DNA from: Botryosphaeria dothidea
Lineage: Eukaryota > Ascomycota > Dothideomycetes > Botryosphaeriales > Botryosphaeriaceae
Assembly: GCA_011503125.2 (NCBI GenBank)
Contig: WWBZ02000033.1
Location: forward strand, 310,001-374,000
DNA length: 64,000 nt
Direction of reading: 5' to 3'
Both the position numbers and the translations under genes were made by a program. Below the pieces are notes generated by a model. The model searched no databases and was not told where the DNA came from. It was given only the letters and a program-made list of their open reading frames with translations. Shown here piece after piece: positions 22,101-34,215 of this stretch. Every line of letters begins with the position of its first letter. Positions within the stretch are counted from its first letter, which is position 1.

Positions 22101-24381
22101 GTATTGGAACACTTCAGGTTTGAATTTGTCCACGGTGGCAATTTGTCGTTTGTTGAACACGAAAAGGTTACCCGTAGGCGGGCTGTAGTCCCTGATTTTA
22201 CTAATTCGGGACAAGGCCAGATAAATCCACACGTGATCCACCAAATGAAACTTTGGTGTGAATATCCGTGAAAACGCGTACTTTTTCCGCTTGTCTTTTC
22301 GGTCCAGATCTTCAAGCCACGCGAGGAATCTTTTAGTGAGCCTTGATCTCCAAGTGTGAGAAAGTTTTTCTACCCACTTGCAGAAGAGGTCATGCTGGGT
22401 TTCCGGGTTGAAGATTTTGAGAAGCTGAAGGGAGTGTCGATCAGAGAAGGTCTAGGGAGATAGTCCGTATTTTCGATCGATACTCCGCTCACCCAGTAAT
22501 GCGGAGAAAAGGTTGTGTTTGGAGCATTCCAGTTTGAGCCGTCTGTGTTTGTGTCATCCGTGCTTGAGACATCTGAGTTTGCACCATCAGTGGTTCTATC
22601 CCCCGTGTCTGGGTCCTCTGTGTTTGGCTCTTGTGTGCTTTTCCTACTACTGTTCTGATCCTCTGTATCTGGAACCTCCATTTCTGGATTTTTGGGCTCC
22701 TCTGTGTTTGAATTTTCCACGTTAGCATTCTCCGTGCTTGAACCATCCCTGTTTGAATTCTCTCTGTTTGAATTCTCCCTGCTTGCAACATCTGATTTTG
22801 GAAATTCGGTTGCCTCCAGCACCCATGTGAGATGGCGGATACATGTTTTCTGAATTCTTTCCCGTAAGATATCAGCATAACTGGATTCGTGTTTCTTGAT
22901 ATATTGACACTTAGAGAGCAGGAACTCGAAAGCAAAGCTGCAGAATTTCAGCAAGACTTCTTGTATTAGCAGGCTAGGAATGCTCACTAGCTTGCCGCTG
23001 AGCCAACGCGATGACCAGACATGTCTCCACATGTAATAGCAACCCCCATATCTCGCTTATCCGGAGAAGCCATTTGATCAATGGTGCCTGCTGTGGGTCG
23101 ACCGACAGGAATACAACAGACCGAGAGGATGTGCTCTAGGTTGCACCGAATGATGAAATTCAGGTACTGGTTGGGTGAGAAGTCGATTTTTTTGGTACGG
23201 CGCTCTTCTAGTCTTCGAAAATTTGCTCTTCATCTCGCTTAAATGAAGAATCAGGATCTGCGTCTCAGTGGACACCTTCTCGTCATCCTGCACGTGTAGT
23301 CTGTATGCCAGGACCACATCAAGGATGCCGAACTTCTTGAATCGAACCTGAGCCTTCCGACTGAGCTTGATGTAGGTAGTAACATCTTCTACGGTTAGCC
23401 GCTGAAGCGTGCCATTCACGACAGGTGTAATCTTGAAAACGATAGCCTCCGGAAACAGGTCATTGCTGTCACCTGAACCATCAATTTCCGAGTCAAGAAA
23501 GCTTGATGTTGGCGACTTATGGATGATCATGAGGCTATGGCTATCGCATGTAATTCGAAACTCGTAGTCGTCAGATGTCCGGTACGGGGTATTGAAGTAC
23601 TTTGATCTTGTAAAGTCAAGATCTCGGATGAGAAGATCTGCTTTCAACTCCATTAGGCTGAGGTCTGGAATCGTTGCTGTCTCAACCTTTTTTTCTAAAG
23701 TGCATCGTTGAAAGATGGTGCCTTCGTGGCAGTAGTACTGCATCGTGAAGTCAAATCCTTCTGAGAGATTGGAGGTGTGAGCTGGTTGATCGACGTCTGT
23801 GTTCTTTGAAACCTGCAATTTGGTTGGGTTATTCTCAACGTGTTGATCAACAGGTTCATTTGGCGTAATGAATCGGTATCGAGGCTAGCGGTCGTCAACG
23901 AATTCAAGACAGGGAAGAATTTTCCCGAAGTCCCAAGACTTTCCAAAGGCTTTGACCCATTCAATCCCCACGTAAGCAACATTATTTTTCGCTTGTGCCA
24001 GCAGATCTCCCAGGCGGGAATTCGAAAACCATGCGTTCATAATACCGGGATTATCGACACATAAGAATCCAGACTGACCAATTTCCAAATATCGACAGAT
24101 TTGTATAATTTGGCCGTGTGCACTGACGCTCGCTGTAGTGCCATTGTCACCAAAGGATGTGGATGTCTTCCGTTGAGCCGCCAGTTTGTGATCTCCGGGG
24201 AATTTCGTCAGTCGCTCTTCCTATATTGGCCAAATTTGCAGCTTTTCTGGTCAATAGGCGTTAACAAAATCAAACAATTGAGTATTGACTCTCCATTCTC
24301 ACTTCGTATGTGTTCTTGTCCACCACCTTCCACTCCAAGCGCTTCAGGAAGTGCGACCCCGGTGAATGGCAAATTATCCAT
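19139..24381 (-). CDS. Large CorA-like (Mg2+ transporter-type) membrane protein, two lesions
   Basis: Multi-exon gene of roughly 1,650 aa. It probably starts at MDNLPFTGVALPEALG (24381). A conserved N-terminal module follows an acceptor near 24230: FGDNGTTASVSAHGQI, then GQSGFLCVDNPG. Three later introns are clear: 22987-22938, 22492-22452 (only 41 nt) and 19889-19844. The last exon holds the CorA-type membrane part: MSFRGSENMSLFTYVTVVFL, GFATGIFSM, a second helix (FMIATAIISLSITVFALA) and an extra helix (TMLLFAIYSALFIVF). The classic GMN loop is not visible, so transport is unproven; such fungal proteins are often of the HET/allorecognition type. Lesions: TAG at 23887-23885 between CLEFVDDR and PRYRFITP (an 87-nt intron could skip it), and a 1-nt excess in a run of four T (23221-23218). 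Residues coded at 22550-22800 form a Ser/Asn/Glu/Thr low-complexity repeat. The first exon is the least certain. Confidence 0.65.
22550..22800 (-). repeat. Degenerate 15-18-bp tandem repeat inside the CorA-like gene
   Basis: Units such as GAGAATTCAAACAGG recur with variation. They encode ENSNR-, NTEDP- and NTDG-like steps, an acidic polar linker. Confidence 0.5.
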
Positions 24382-25702
24382 CGGAGCGCATTCCAGATCC
24401 CGGCGGTGTGGTAGCTCTACCGGAGTTTGTGGTCTTTGTCGTGCGTAGTTGTGGGTCGAGGGATCCGGCTCCACGGAATTTAATCGTGGAGAAGGGTCGC
24501 CCTTTGTCGAAATGGAGCAGGTGGGGGTGGGAAGAAAGGTTCGGGCTATTCGAAGAGGCGGTCAATTATAAATGCGATTGGTAAACGCATTTGTACCACC
24601 CATAGAGAATTTGATAATCGTGTCATTATTTAGGACCCCTAATCGACTCTATTCAGAATTGAGCGCATCCTGTTGTAGAATTATGCAGCCAAGCGCTTAC
24701 GAAAAACAACGATGTGCCGTATCGAGCCATGACATGTCCGGAAAATAGAAGCCGACCTGCGGGCAGCATTCCTTTAGTAAAAGCTCCCAGAAGGACATCT
24801 GAGACATTTTCCACTTGTCTTTGATATCCGCCGCTGGCATTTTTGAGAGAACACGAGGTTGGCTGCACCCAAATCCCTCAGCTGAAATACCGCTGGGGAG
24901 ATGCATGCCTGTGGCTTTGAATTTTTGCAGAATGAATATTCACAGCCGTCCTACAACTGAGGGCTCGCTTTCTTGGTTTCTTCTGGTGATCGAGAGAGGG
25001 GAGGCCCCTTTCTTCGGAAGGGTTGCTTCGTAAGCGTGGAGCTGATCCGAAGTGGCTTTTATCGGTGGTCCCAGCTCGAAGAAACCGAAGCCCCGCGCAC
25101 CAATCGGCAAACAGAGTCCTATCTTCTTTCAGCAACGCGCATTTACGCGCTGCACCACGGCCCAGAGCTGAATCTCTAGCCTTGCAAAACCTGATGTTGC
25201 TCTGTCAGTCGAATCGCCTGCATATGAGACAAGTCACGCTCGTATATGCCGGCCTGCAGATATTGAACAAGGGTGGTAACCAATTCAACCGACTTCAGCT
25301 GATCGAGTGATTGATTGGTGTCTTGGCAATTCAATCAACCCATCGTCCACCTGCCATTTCGTCAATCAATCAATCAATCAATCCAGGTGGCCTGGATGAT
25401 TGACAATATTGAGTGGTTGAAGAAGCATGTGCTGACATCCCAGTGAGGCGCTGTCTGTCCGCCAAACCAGCCCTTATTAGAAGCTTTTGCGTCCCTTTTG
25501 CCACAGTGTTTCCCAATGAGAGCGACCAATCCATGCCGAGATGCCGTGTGCAAGGGCAAATCACGTCTCTAGCCTTCTTAATGAGTACTTATCAGTTTGA
25601 GCCAGTATTTGTAAGCCTGGTTTGTTGAAGACATGAAGCGTTGAACATCGTCCAGGAGTGCTTTACGTATCTTGTCAAAGCTTCTATCACCCTTGTATTT
25701 CC
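24382..25702. other. No intact gene
   Basis: This is the upstream side of the CorA-like gene, which probably includes its 5' region. The minus strand 24906-24697 gives one protein-like stretch (WELLLKECCPQVGFYFPDM) with no recognisable family. A CAAT tetranucleotide repeat lies at 25362-25383. Confidence 0.4.
25362..25383. repeat. (CAAT)n microsatellite
   Basis: About five and a half TCAA/CAAT units in a row. Confidence 0.8.
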
Positions 25703-27060
25703 CTAAGGCCTGTTCAGCCTTCCGCCATTGTTTTGGCCAATTACCAAGCTCGTATCGTGGATGTCACATGGACTTTTCATCCGTGTTCTTCTTTTGATCA
25801 TTCGGAGACCCCTCTTTGAGACATCTTTCCTGGAATCTTGCCGAATTGAGCGTGTGAATGAAATGTTGTGCCATATTCTGGGGACCTTCCTCATTTTAGT
25901 TGGGGCAATGCGTTCATCATCTTTTGATGACACAAAATCACGAACAGAGTTGTGCTCAAGTTGAGAGGTCTTCCCTGTGACATTGATGGAATCACAACCA
26001 ATCTGAGCAAAAGCTTTCGTAATTTTATCTGCATAATACTTTTCAGACTTGCCGTTGCAGCTGTCATGGTCTTGGCCAGCTTCTGCTGATGTTTTAGTTC
26101 CCAAAATCTCATCGGCAAACACTCCATGGGGTCGCGACCGCGGATCAGCCAGCGGAGTGCTGTGATCAAGATGTCCTGGGTTTCTAGACTCAACTCACTC
26201 AGCTTCTGGCTATATGCCTTGTTCGTGCTATGGGGCGGAGCCTCAATAAACCTCGGGTGAGTGACGAAGGCCGCCTCGAGCTTTCGCAAACGCTCCATCA
26301 CGTTCACGACATCTCCGCATCGGTTAGCTCCGACTTAAATGTGAGTTGTGTCACAGTTGACTCACGTTTGAATGTTCCATCTACCTATTTAATTATTTTC
26401 TTCGGGGCCTTTTCTTGCGTTGCACTGCTCCAACGGAGTTTTGTTTCTTTGAGGATAGCCAAAACATAGTTTCGAATGTCCGGCCTCGTTTTTGTCACGT
26501 CGACCTCTATGCATCTGACTGGTTGCACGGTGCGACTGGAGACAAGAGCGCGCACACTCAATCTGGATGATTTGAGAGACTGGAGTCTATCGACAAAGCT
26601 GCTGTAGACATCTTTTCCGTTACATCCTCGATGATATCCCGGACTGATTGGTCTTTGATGAAGATCTCAACAACTCTATTAGCATTCTATTGTATCTCAG
26701 TCTGGGTGACACTCACTCAACCAATGGAGCTGAGCCCCATCCGTACTAAGGATACTGTTTCTGGAGCCGCAATCATGACCTGATCTCCCAGTTCCAAAAA
26801 ACTTCCATGCGAGCAATAACGGTACGAAAATCAATGGTCGAAGCTTTCTTTTTGTCACTGAAGTTCATGTTGAATTTTTTGTGATTCTTCTCTGTATCAT
26901 AGGCTTCGGGTCATCCATGGCACTCTCGAGGCTCTTCCTTGACTTGGAGAATGAGTTGTTGTCCACGTCCTGAATTTTCTTTTTGAAGATCTTTACTTCT
27001 TCCCTAGATTTCAGGCATTTCAGAAGCTCGATTTCGGTGCGTTGCTATGATTCAAAACAT
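25703..27060 (-). pseudogene. Decayed NACHT-type (NLR-like) gene
   Basis: The minus strand reads in fragments as the end of a fungal NACHT NTPase. Near 27000-26880 is EIELLKCLKSREEVKIFKKK. Near 26600-26450 is SVRALVSSRTVQP followed by DIRNYVLAILKETKL, which matches the 'VSSR ... DI..YV' signature of the NACHT winged-helix region. Near 26200 is LSLETQDILITALRWLIRG. A 1-nt frame change at about 26122 leads into FADEILGTKTSAEAGQ and TSQLEHNSVRDFV. Several stops and frame changes interrupt it, and no P-loop was found. In filamentous fungi such NLR-like proteins act in nonself recognition. It sits 1.3 kb from the CorA-like gene. The family call rests on motif memory. Confidence 0.5.
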
Positions 27061-27675
27061 CGGTGTGCAGGATTTCAATGCTCAAAACGTGAATGGGTTA
27101 GTTGATAGAGACGAAGGCTAGACACGCTTTTATGGACAAGATATGATGTCGGAACTGGCACAAGTACGACGCCGCACTGACAACCAGTGCTGCAATAGAG
27201 CCTTATATTCTGACATATGAGGCTGAGTGGCATCATGGATGGATGCAAACGTAAGTAACGAGCGGGGCTGGTTGACCCGTTACACATCGGTAGGCAACCA
27301 CGCGACCAGGCTGCTAGATGGAGACACTAATAAGCTAGGGAAGCGAGGAGAGTGCAGTTATACAACAGCCCTACTTCTGCAGCGCATGAACAAATGCTGA
27401 AAATCTGGTCCTGTATGAACCTCGGAACATCTTCATCGCGCAGGTCAATTCCTGGTTGAAGCGATTCTGTGCATGCTTACTCGGGAGCCTTCCTGCATCC
27501 CCCGCTTTTCAGATAGTGGAATCCTGCTATCGTGACCAATAGACGTGTAGAAACCGCTGCGCGGCGCCGTCGCCAATAACCGCACAAATGGCACCTATTC
27601 CCAGTGAACCGTTATTGAACTCGAAAAGAACTGCCTTCTTTTTTGCCTTCTCAGACACTTGATGCAGCCCCCACT
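27061..27675. other. Intergenic, no gene seen
   Basis: Mixed composition with stops in all frames. It holds the 3' flank of the rhodopsin-like gene at its right end. Confidence 0.5.
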
Positions 27676-28984
27676 TCAAGCAAACCTCACCCTCTTGCCA
27701 TCGCCTGCCACAGCTGCAGCTCGCTCCAGCCGCGCAATTCCCTGATCAACCACCGTCTCCAGCGCTGCGTCCTCATCCATCTCCCCGTCTCGTCCGCTGA
27801 GCATGATCAGCGGCGGAAATGTTGGTCTTAACAACCGCAGACGTTGCTGTGGGGGCATGAGCTCCTGCACTTGGAGTTGATTTGCCATGGCGAGCTGCTG
27901 GGCCACCGGCGCGATCCTGGTAAGGTTCGCGGCGACGAGCGCGAGGGAGGGGCCGATGAGGGAATAAATGGCGAAAGACGTCGCAGACCCTGATGAGAGG
28001 AACAAGAGGCATGAGTACAGTGTCGAGATTCAGAGTACGGGAGCAGCACATACAGGTCAGATCTTTGTAGTCTTCGAGGCTTTGCACGTGGCGGATTTGC
28101 ATGGCCGAGGAGGCGACGTGTCTGCGATGGTGTTAGGAGTGAAGCAGAGGGAAGTTGTGGTGGTGCGCACCCGGCGGCGAAGGCATTGAAGACGCCTGCT
28201 GCGACCCGCCGTACTCGTCCAACGTCTCGCTGTACTAGTGAAATTACGGCGAAGCTGGATAGGGCAGCATCGGCGGCCAGGCTTATGCTGAGAAATGTGT
28301 ACCAGGGTGTGCGTAGCTCGATTGTGTAGCATTTTGCCGAGACGTCGGAGCGGTTCGTCGACCAAAACGCGGAGATGGGGCTGCAGTGAAAGAGGAGGAG
28401 GAAAAAGAAGAGTGCGCTAGCAGTGGAAGATACTATGAGGTTGGTGGCAACGAGACGACGTCGTGATGGAAAGGCTGTGCGGGAGATGGATGCTAGACCG
28501 ATGGCGACGCGGGCGGTGGCAGAAGATAGGACGTGAAGGAGGGTAGTGAGATACCAAAACTGAGGAAATGACCGTCAGAAGGAGAATCTATTTTGCGGAA
28601 TCGACAAGAGGGAAAGGTACGAATCTACGCACAGAGAGGGCCTGGGTAACGTCGCCGTTATGTGCTGGTAGTTCATTGGCGTAGTGAAATTCTCTGGGTA
28701 AAGCTGCAGTGTGTGCTCCGAAGCCGTTTGCGCATGCGGCGATTTGACATGTTATGTAGACGAGCCAAAAAATCTATGTTGATCATCAGTTTCCACCGAA
28801 TTTATGGGGCTGGGAGACAGGAGAAGCATACACCAGCGAGAGCGATGACCAGGTCATTCGTGGACATGCGCCGCTCCCATCGTAGTTTGATGTATCCATG
28901 AAGTCCAAAGACGGGGAGGACTAGCGCAAGGACCAGACATACAAAGGTAAGCACGAGCCACCTTCTGTCCTCAGATGCGCCCAT
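27676..28984 (-). CDS. Seven-helix membrane protein, rhodopsin/PTH11-like family
   Basis: Five exons: 28984-28832, 28773-28633, 28559-28171, 28121-28054 and 27989-27676, with introns of 58, 73, 49 and 64 nt, giving 354 aa. The first two donors are GTATGC and GTGCGT. Hydrophobic helices run through the protein: LVLTFVCLVLALVLPVFGL; IFWLVYITCQIAACANGFG; FWYLTTLLHVLSSATARVAI; IVSSTASALFFFLLLFHCSP; TPWYTFLSISLAADAALSSF; and SFAIYSLIGPSLALVAANL. The Cys before the third helix, the C-S-P-x-x-x-F-W motif, and EDYKDLTW before the last helix match the fungal 'rhodopsin domain' family (PF20684-type), which includes PTH11-like surface receptors. These are thought to sense external cues at the plasma membrane. 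No CFEM domain is present. The ligand is unknown. No lesion was found. Confidence 0.8.
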
Positions 28985-31872
28985 AAAGATGTAGTTGAGT
29001 TCTTATATTGTCGATCTGAACGCGCAGTCGATTAGCTGCACGAAGTAGCGGGAGGGTGTGCGGGAACGGACTTGGCTACATATGTACCAGTGATGGATGA
29101 CCCATGATCCTCTAGGCGCAGGGGAGAATAATCCTTCAAACTCGTGTCGTAATTGGGAATATCATTAGAGAGAGTCATTATTGCCCTCTTATAAGCCCGC
29201 CTGCAGGACAGATGAATCCAGTCGCATGGCTCTCCGAGTTCCCCGTGTGACGTCCGCCTACGTGGGAAAAAGCAAAGACAATGCTCGATGAATATTAACG
29301 TAGCAGCAAAAAAAAAGATGCCGTGTCAAACGGTTAGCGCGATGAATATGGGGCTTCTGAACAGTGGCATACTGAGGCATTTCTACAATGTGACATGTCA
29401 ATTCCGTTGTGGCTTCCCCCATTTGGAATCCGGCAGGGAATAGAAAAAAGAAATCCATCGGAGGCGATACCCTTTTTTACCGTGCGAGCGAACCCGAAGA
29501 ACGGATCCACAACGGTAATCCCGCACTGCGGCCCGCGTTTCAATACCCGGTCTTAGTAAAAATGAAGACTGCCTGGATATCTTCCCGCGGAGAGATCTCA
29601 CTTTTTCTCCGAACCGAGTCTGAGATTCATTGAAGTACTATATCTTCTACTGTAGCCCGCCAATATCCCTGCACAAGCTTCCCTGCCACGCCCTTCACGG
29701 AATAGCAATCCACACGATGCGATAGATTGGAAGAAAACGCAGCAACTCAGTATTCCCGACAAGGTATATTTAGTATAGTTTTGTTGTCACTGGAAATCCA
29801 TGCATTGCCAAATGGCAACCAAGAAGCCAATTAACTAACAAGTCTTCATCCTTACCTAAAGGGAAGCTCTAAAGAGCTATGCGAATTATAGGAAGAGGGC
29901 TGAAATGATAGACTTAAAGAGAGATGTAATATCTTCTCAGAAGCAATACTAAGAAGATTGCTGACCGAACTGGCGACGAACAATCTAGCCTACTGAATCC
30001 TACGTCGGTAATTATCTGCCCTCGTTCAAGCCTACCAATCAATTAAGAAAAAAAACTCCCTAAGTATCTCAAGAAGTTCAAGCTCGGGGCTAGAATTAAC
30101 AGGCCGAGGAAGGAGGCGACTGATGTACGACGCTAGAACGATCAGTGTAGAGGCGGTGAACGCGATGATGAGGTGGAACAGCGACGAAGCCAGCGTCTAT
30201 CTAGGTAGAAAAGTAAGGGATACGTACCGTAATGATGGATACAGAATATCGGATGCGGTCGAGGGTACTTAATTAGCTTGGTGGAAGAGAGGAAAACAAT
30301 TGCCGAGTAGAGGTATAAGTGTTGAGGGGGTGAGGAATACTGTTTCCCAGCGATGTGAAAACAAGGTGGTCAGGGATTTAGCTTTGACCCGAGAGCTTGC
30401 AAGACACAGTTTAATCGATCGATCAATTAAACAATTAATCAGAGTGTTGCCGTAACACTATAACGGGGTCACTCGGCGTATAAGCATTACCGGTGCAATC
30501 ACCATCGTAGTGGTAATAAGGCTGTTGACTTTTTGAGGTAGTGGAGACCATATAGTAGAGTGGGCGCAAGCATTTGTGACAACACGTGTAGCAGGGAGAA
30601 TTTTGGCAATTCTCAATATCCTGACTCCATTTTCCATACCCCCATTTCAAGGCACTGAAGTAGCTGAGCCCCAAAACCCTGCCACCCAAGCCAACACTGG
30701 CTATTGCAAGGAGAAAAGATCGTTCTGTCCATGTCCAAGGTCCACCGACTACTTTCGTTCCTAGGAATTTCTACCTCCGATCCCCCGCTGGTGGTGGATC
30801 ATGGTTTGTCGTGTCTGTATCGCCAGGATATGGGTCAGGGTCTCTCCCCTCGAGCTGCGCATTCGTGTTTGCCGGCCAAACACCGCGACCCCGCTTCCTG
30901 CGCGGTCGACTTTCGCTATCTTCTACAGACAGCTCGCCCGCTTCTTTTTTGGCCTGTGAAATACTATGGCCTTCACCACCCGGTGATGGACCACTCATCA
31001 ATGGACGATCGCTGCGGATATCCAAGTCAAGATTCCCGTTGGACTTGTCTTGATTTTGTATTGGTAAGTGCGTACTAAGATGGGAACCAGCACTGACCAA
31101 GCGGAATCCTAGGTACCAATGCCATGATAGACACTGCGAGGAAGAAAAATACGATGAATGCTAGTTGATGAATCATCATTGAAGAAGTGTTGGTATACCG
31201 TCTGTTTTCGAAAGGCTTTGAGGGTTGACGATGGTGCCTAGGCGTGTTCACTTGCAGCTGGATTAATATGTTTGCCAGATCAATGATCTCATACATGTTG
31301 AGAATGTATACCCCGCACCTAGTCTGATAGGAGCTTAGAAAGATGTCGCGGACTCGGAGACATCCGCGCGAGCATACGCACGGATATAAACTGTAAAGTT
31401 TCCTACTTTAAACATAAATAATTCAAAGAAACGGTCATGTCCACGGCAAAATTCTGCCCCATAGTGCTCCGCCTTAACAAGTTATATAAACCACGCATTA
31501 TCATATCAAAAATAAAATTTAGTAGTGCATATTTATTAATAGCGGACTTCCTATGACCTTTAGATCTTTTCCATTATTCGGAGCTAAAGAATAACAAATG
31601 TAGCTCTCGTATGATATAATAAGATTTGGCTTTATCCCTACAGCTATAAGTTGTAATTCGGTAGATCATAAAAGTATAACTTTCGAACGGTCTTACGACC
31701 CCGCTTGAAGATTCAGTCTCTTTGCCGTTATGCTTTGGAGTCTACCACGAAGCTTTAGCATCTTGATAAAAGCTTCCGGGTCGGCTATGCCGCTCTAGCC
31801 TTATCACGAAAGCAGCATATATAAACGAGAGCATTGGAGGGTCGCAAAAGGGCAATCGACAAAACAGCGGTC
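28985..31872. other. 2.9-kb stretch with at most a weak gene
   Basis: 29.0-30.4 kb is A/T-rich; a few protein-like words near 29870-29960 on the plus strand (AEMIDLKRDVISSQKQY) may be transposon decay. At 31296-30435 on the minus strand three frames look partly coding. One starts MYEIIDLANILIQLQV and contains the membrane helix AFIVFFFLAVSIMAL. The other two share a frame split by a TAG at 30773 and contain TERSFLLAIASVGLGGR. I could not join them with acceptable splice sites, so a small membrane protein gene here is only possible. 31.4-31.8 kb is very A/T-rich. Confidence 0.35.
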
Positions 31873-32818
31873 ATGTATGGATCTAAAGAAGCTGAAAGAT
31901 TCTTTAGGAAGCGATGTGGCTGGTTCCATTTTCGTTGGAAGTTCCTTCTCCCTCTTTTAGCTCCATTCCTAGCTCTCTGGGCATCCCAGGCCCTGCCCTT
32001 CAACCAGTCTCTCATTGCTTACGCCTCTCGTATCTTCAGCACTTGGAACACAAACGGTCTGGAATCATACAGCTGCGAATCACACCAATTTCTTCCCACG
32101 ATACTTTTGACGGACCCGCTGTTGATCCACCTCCAGGGCTTTATCACCGAATTCGAGGCACAGCATCTCGTCTCACTGTCGTAAGCTTTCACGTCTTTAG
32201 TTTCCTGGAAAAAAAAAAACCAAGTTCATTGATTCGGTGTTTAGTACGGAGCTTCTAGAGCCATCAACCTTTAGTGAAGATGGCCGTAAAATTGACCTTG
32301 ATATCCGGTCCTCGAAATCGGCAATACTACCCGAAAGCGAGAACTACACAGACCCCGTTATTCAATGCATCAAAGATAGAGCTTCAAAGTTTCAGGGACA
32401 TGTACCCCTGGACCACATGGAGCCATTCCAAGTCGTGCACTACTCTGCGAACGAATACTACCACACACATTACGACGCCTTCGAGCACGACGACTTGGGA
32501 GAAATCAACAGAGAGACCAGCTTCTTCCTCATCATCCAGGAGAGTGATGTGATCGGTGGCGGGACTAACTTTCCAAGGATCCACACCGACTGCGAGTGGC
32601 CGCCCGCGGGACTTTGCGAGCATCTTGAGTGCGCATGCAACGAAGGCAGCAAGAATACGACGCTGACAGTCAAGCCGGTGCAGGGGAATGGGATATTCTG
32701 GCAGAATCTGAAACCTGATGGATCCATACATCCGCGGACTCTCCATGCCGGCCTGAAACTAGAGGCTGGCGTCAAGGTCGGGCTGAATATTTGGACATGG
32801 TCTGCTAGCTTGCAGTAG
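31873..32818 (+). CDS. Prolyl-4-hydroxylase-like 2-oxoglutarate/Fe(II) oxygenase
   Basis: Exons 31873-32180 and 32245-32818, split by a 64-nt intron (donor GTAAGC, acceptor TTTAG), give 293 aa. An N-terminal membrane anchor is visible: FRWKFLLPLLAPFLALWA at residues 18-35. The catalytic core in exon 2 has VVHYSANEYYHTHYDAFEHD with the iron ligands of the H-x-D motif, later NGIFWQNLKPDGS, and RTLHAGLKLEAGVKVGLNIW with the distal His and the 2-oxoglutarate-binding Lys. This matches the P4H alpha-subunit domain (SMART P4Hc). Such anchored fungal enzymes probably act in the ER or Golgi on prolyl residues; the substrate is unknown. Extra Cys (ECACNEG) between the ligands may form a disulfide. The gene looks intact. 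Confidence 0.88.
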
Positions 32819-34215
32819 AAATGTTGATTATGATTGGATCAAGACGGCAAGGGTTTGGAAGCCAATGCAGAATAACACGCTCTGAAATACGAAATTACCC
32901 TTTGCCAACTGAGGGAGAGACTGGTGGCTGAACTGAACGCAATATTAACTTAGCCTTGCAGCATGACCAACCCATTGCAACGGCTTCGTAAAACGTATAC
33001 GAATTTGGTATCGCTCAGGACTATCCAATTTCGTCCAAATAGTCAGGAATTTCCGAAGTTACGACTTTGGAGCGGACACATCTTGGACCAACTCTGCTAT
33101 CAAGGTTAAAGATCAACTTGCCCGCTATTTGAGGAGTGCGGCGTCGATCGTTTTAACTATACATCTGTCGATTCATCCAGTAAGTAGATATCCTTGTCGT
33201 ACGCTGGACAGGGGAGGGCACCTTGAGTGTAGGAATGCTTGTTACTAGTCTCTCTATGTGTAAGGCGTAGGTACCGAAGCGTACCCACGTCTTCGCAACT
33301 GCCGTCCTCGCAACTGCCGTCCTCGCTGCTAGCTTTGCTCTCGCCAGGAAGACCCCCGCGGGCCCCGGTTAGGCTGCGTCCGGGTGGCTGGTTATCGTAA
33401 CGGTAACTGTAGGATCACCCGAACATACGACAATACTTTGTAAGCTGGCTCGGCGTCCAAAAATACGGCCTTTAGAGTACAGTGGATACGAGCGCGCCAT
33501 GAGCCAGGGTGTAAGGCCATGAGACGAATCTGACATCTGCTCGAATTGGGGATGCTGTTGGACAGTGGCGGAAAGTTGCAAACCACTTTCGATTTTGGTA
33601 ACCACATGAACAGTGCCTTGAAATTTCAATGCTCGCGTTGCGGGGTCCATTGTTGTTGTTCCTCGCCGCATGAATGGATCTACTGACATGGGTTCCCCGG
33701 CAATCTTCTGCCTGACCGGAGTACGCAATCGTATCAGCCGGGTCGCTGATCTGCAAGTGACCATACCATGACAGTTAGACTTCAATCGGTCATCAGCCAA
33801 TGGTTGACATAAATGGCCCTAAACAGATGGAATCTTCCGAGGAGTGGGAAGCATTCATCTGGACGTAAACGCATTGCATATCCAGTGACAACCCTGTCCA
33901 GGCGAATGCTTGATCTGCTACTGGTGGCTCTGATATGACCTGCGTGTACTTTCGAGAGCTTCGACCATAAATGATAGATCTGTTTCTGCAATCACATTGG
34001 TGATTACTAATCTATCATTTTTCGAAGGAAACTAGACCTAACGGTGTTACGCTTTTCGGCACATTGGTAGACCGCCGGCAAGACCAATCACAATCTGGCA
34101 ATCTTTGTATTTGTAAGCCCTGAGTAAGTTTTTTGCTTATGTAAGATTTTCTTTGCCAAGCAAAGGTGTTACACAGCCAGCGCATCCTGCATCCAGCCTT
34201 ATCCTGCAAAGCGCT
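32819..34215. other. Intergenic, one uncertain ORF
   Basis: A 143-codon minus frame (33800-33369) contains plausible text (FQGTVHVVTKIESGLQLSAT) but no known motif and no clear start. A 15-bp unit CGCAACTGCCGTCCT occurs twice in tandem at about 33294-33325. Nothing else was supported. Confidence 0.4.

Noticed and set aside
29860..30400. LTR retrotransposon
   Set aside because: A few protein-like words but no terminal repeats, primer site or reverse transcriptase motif.
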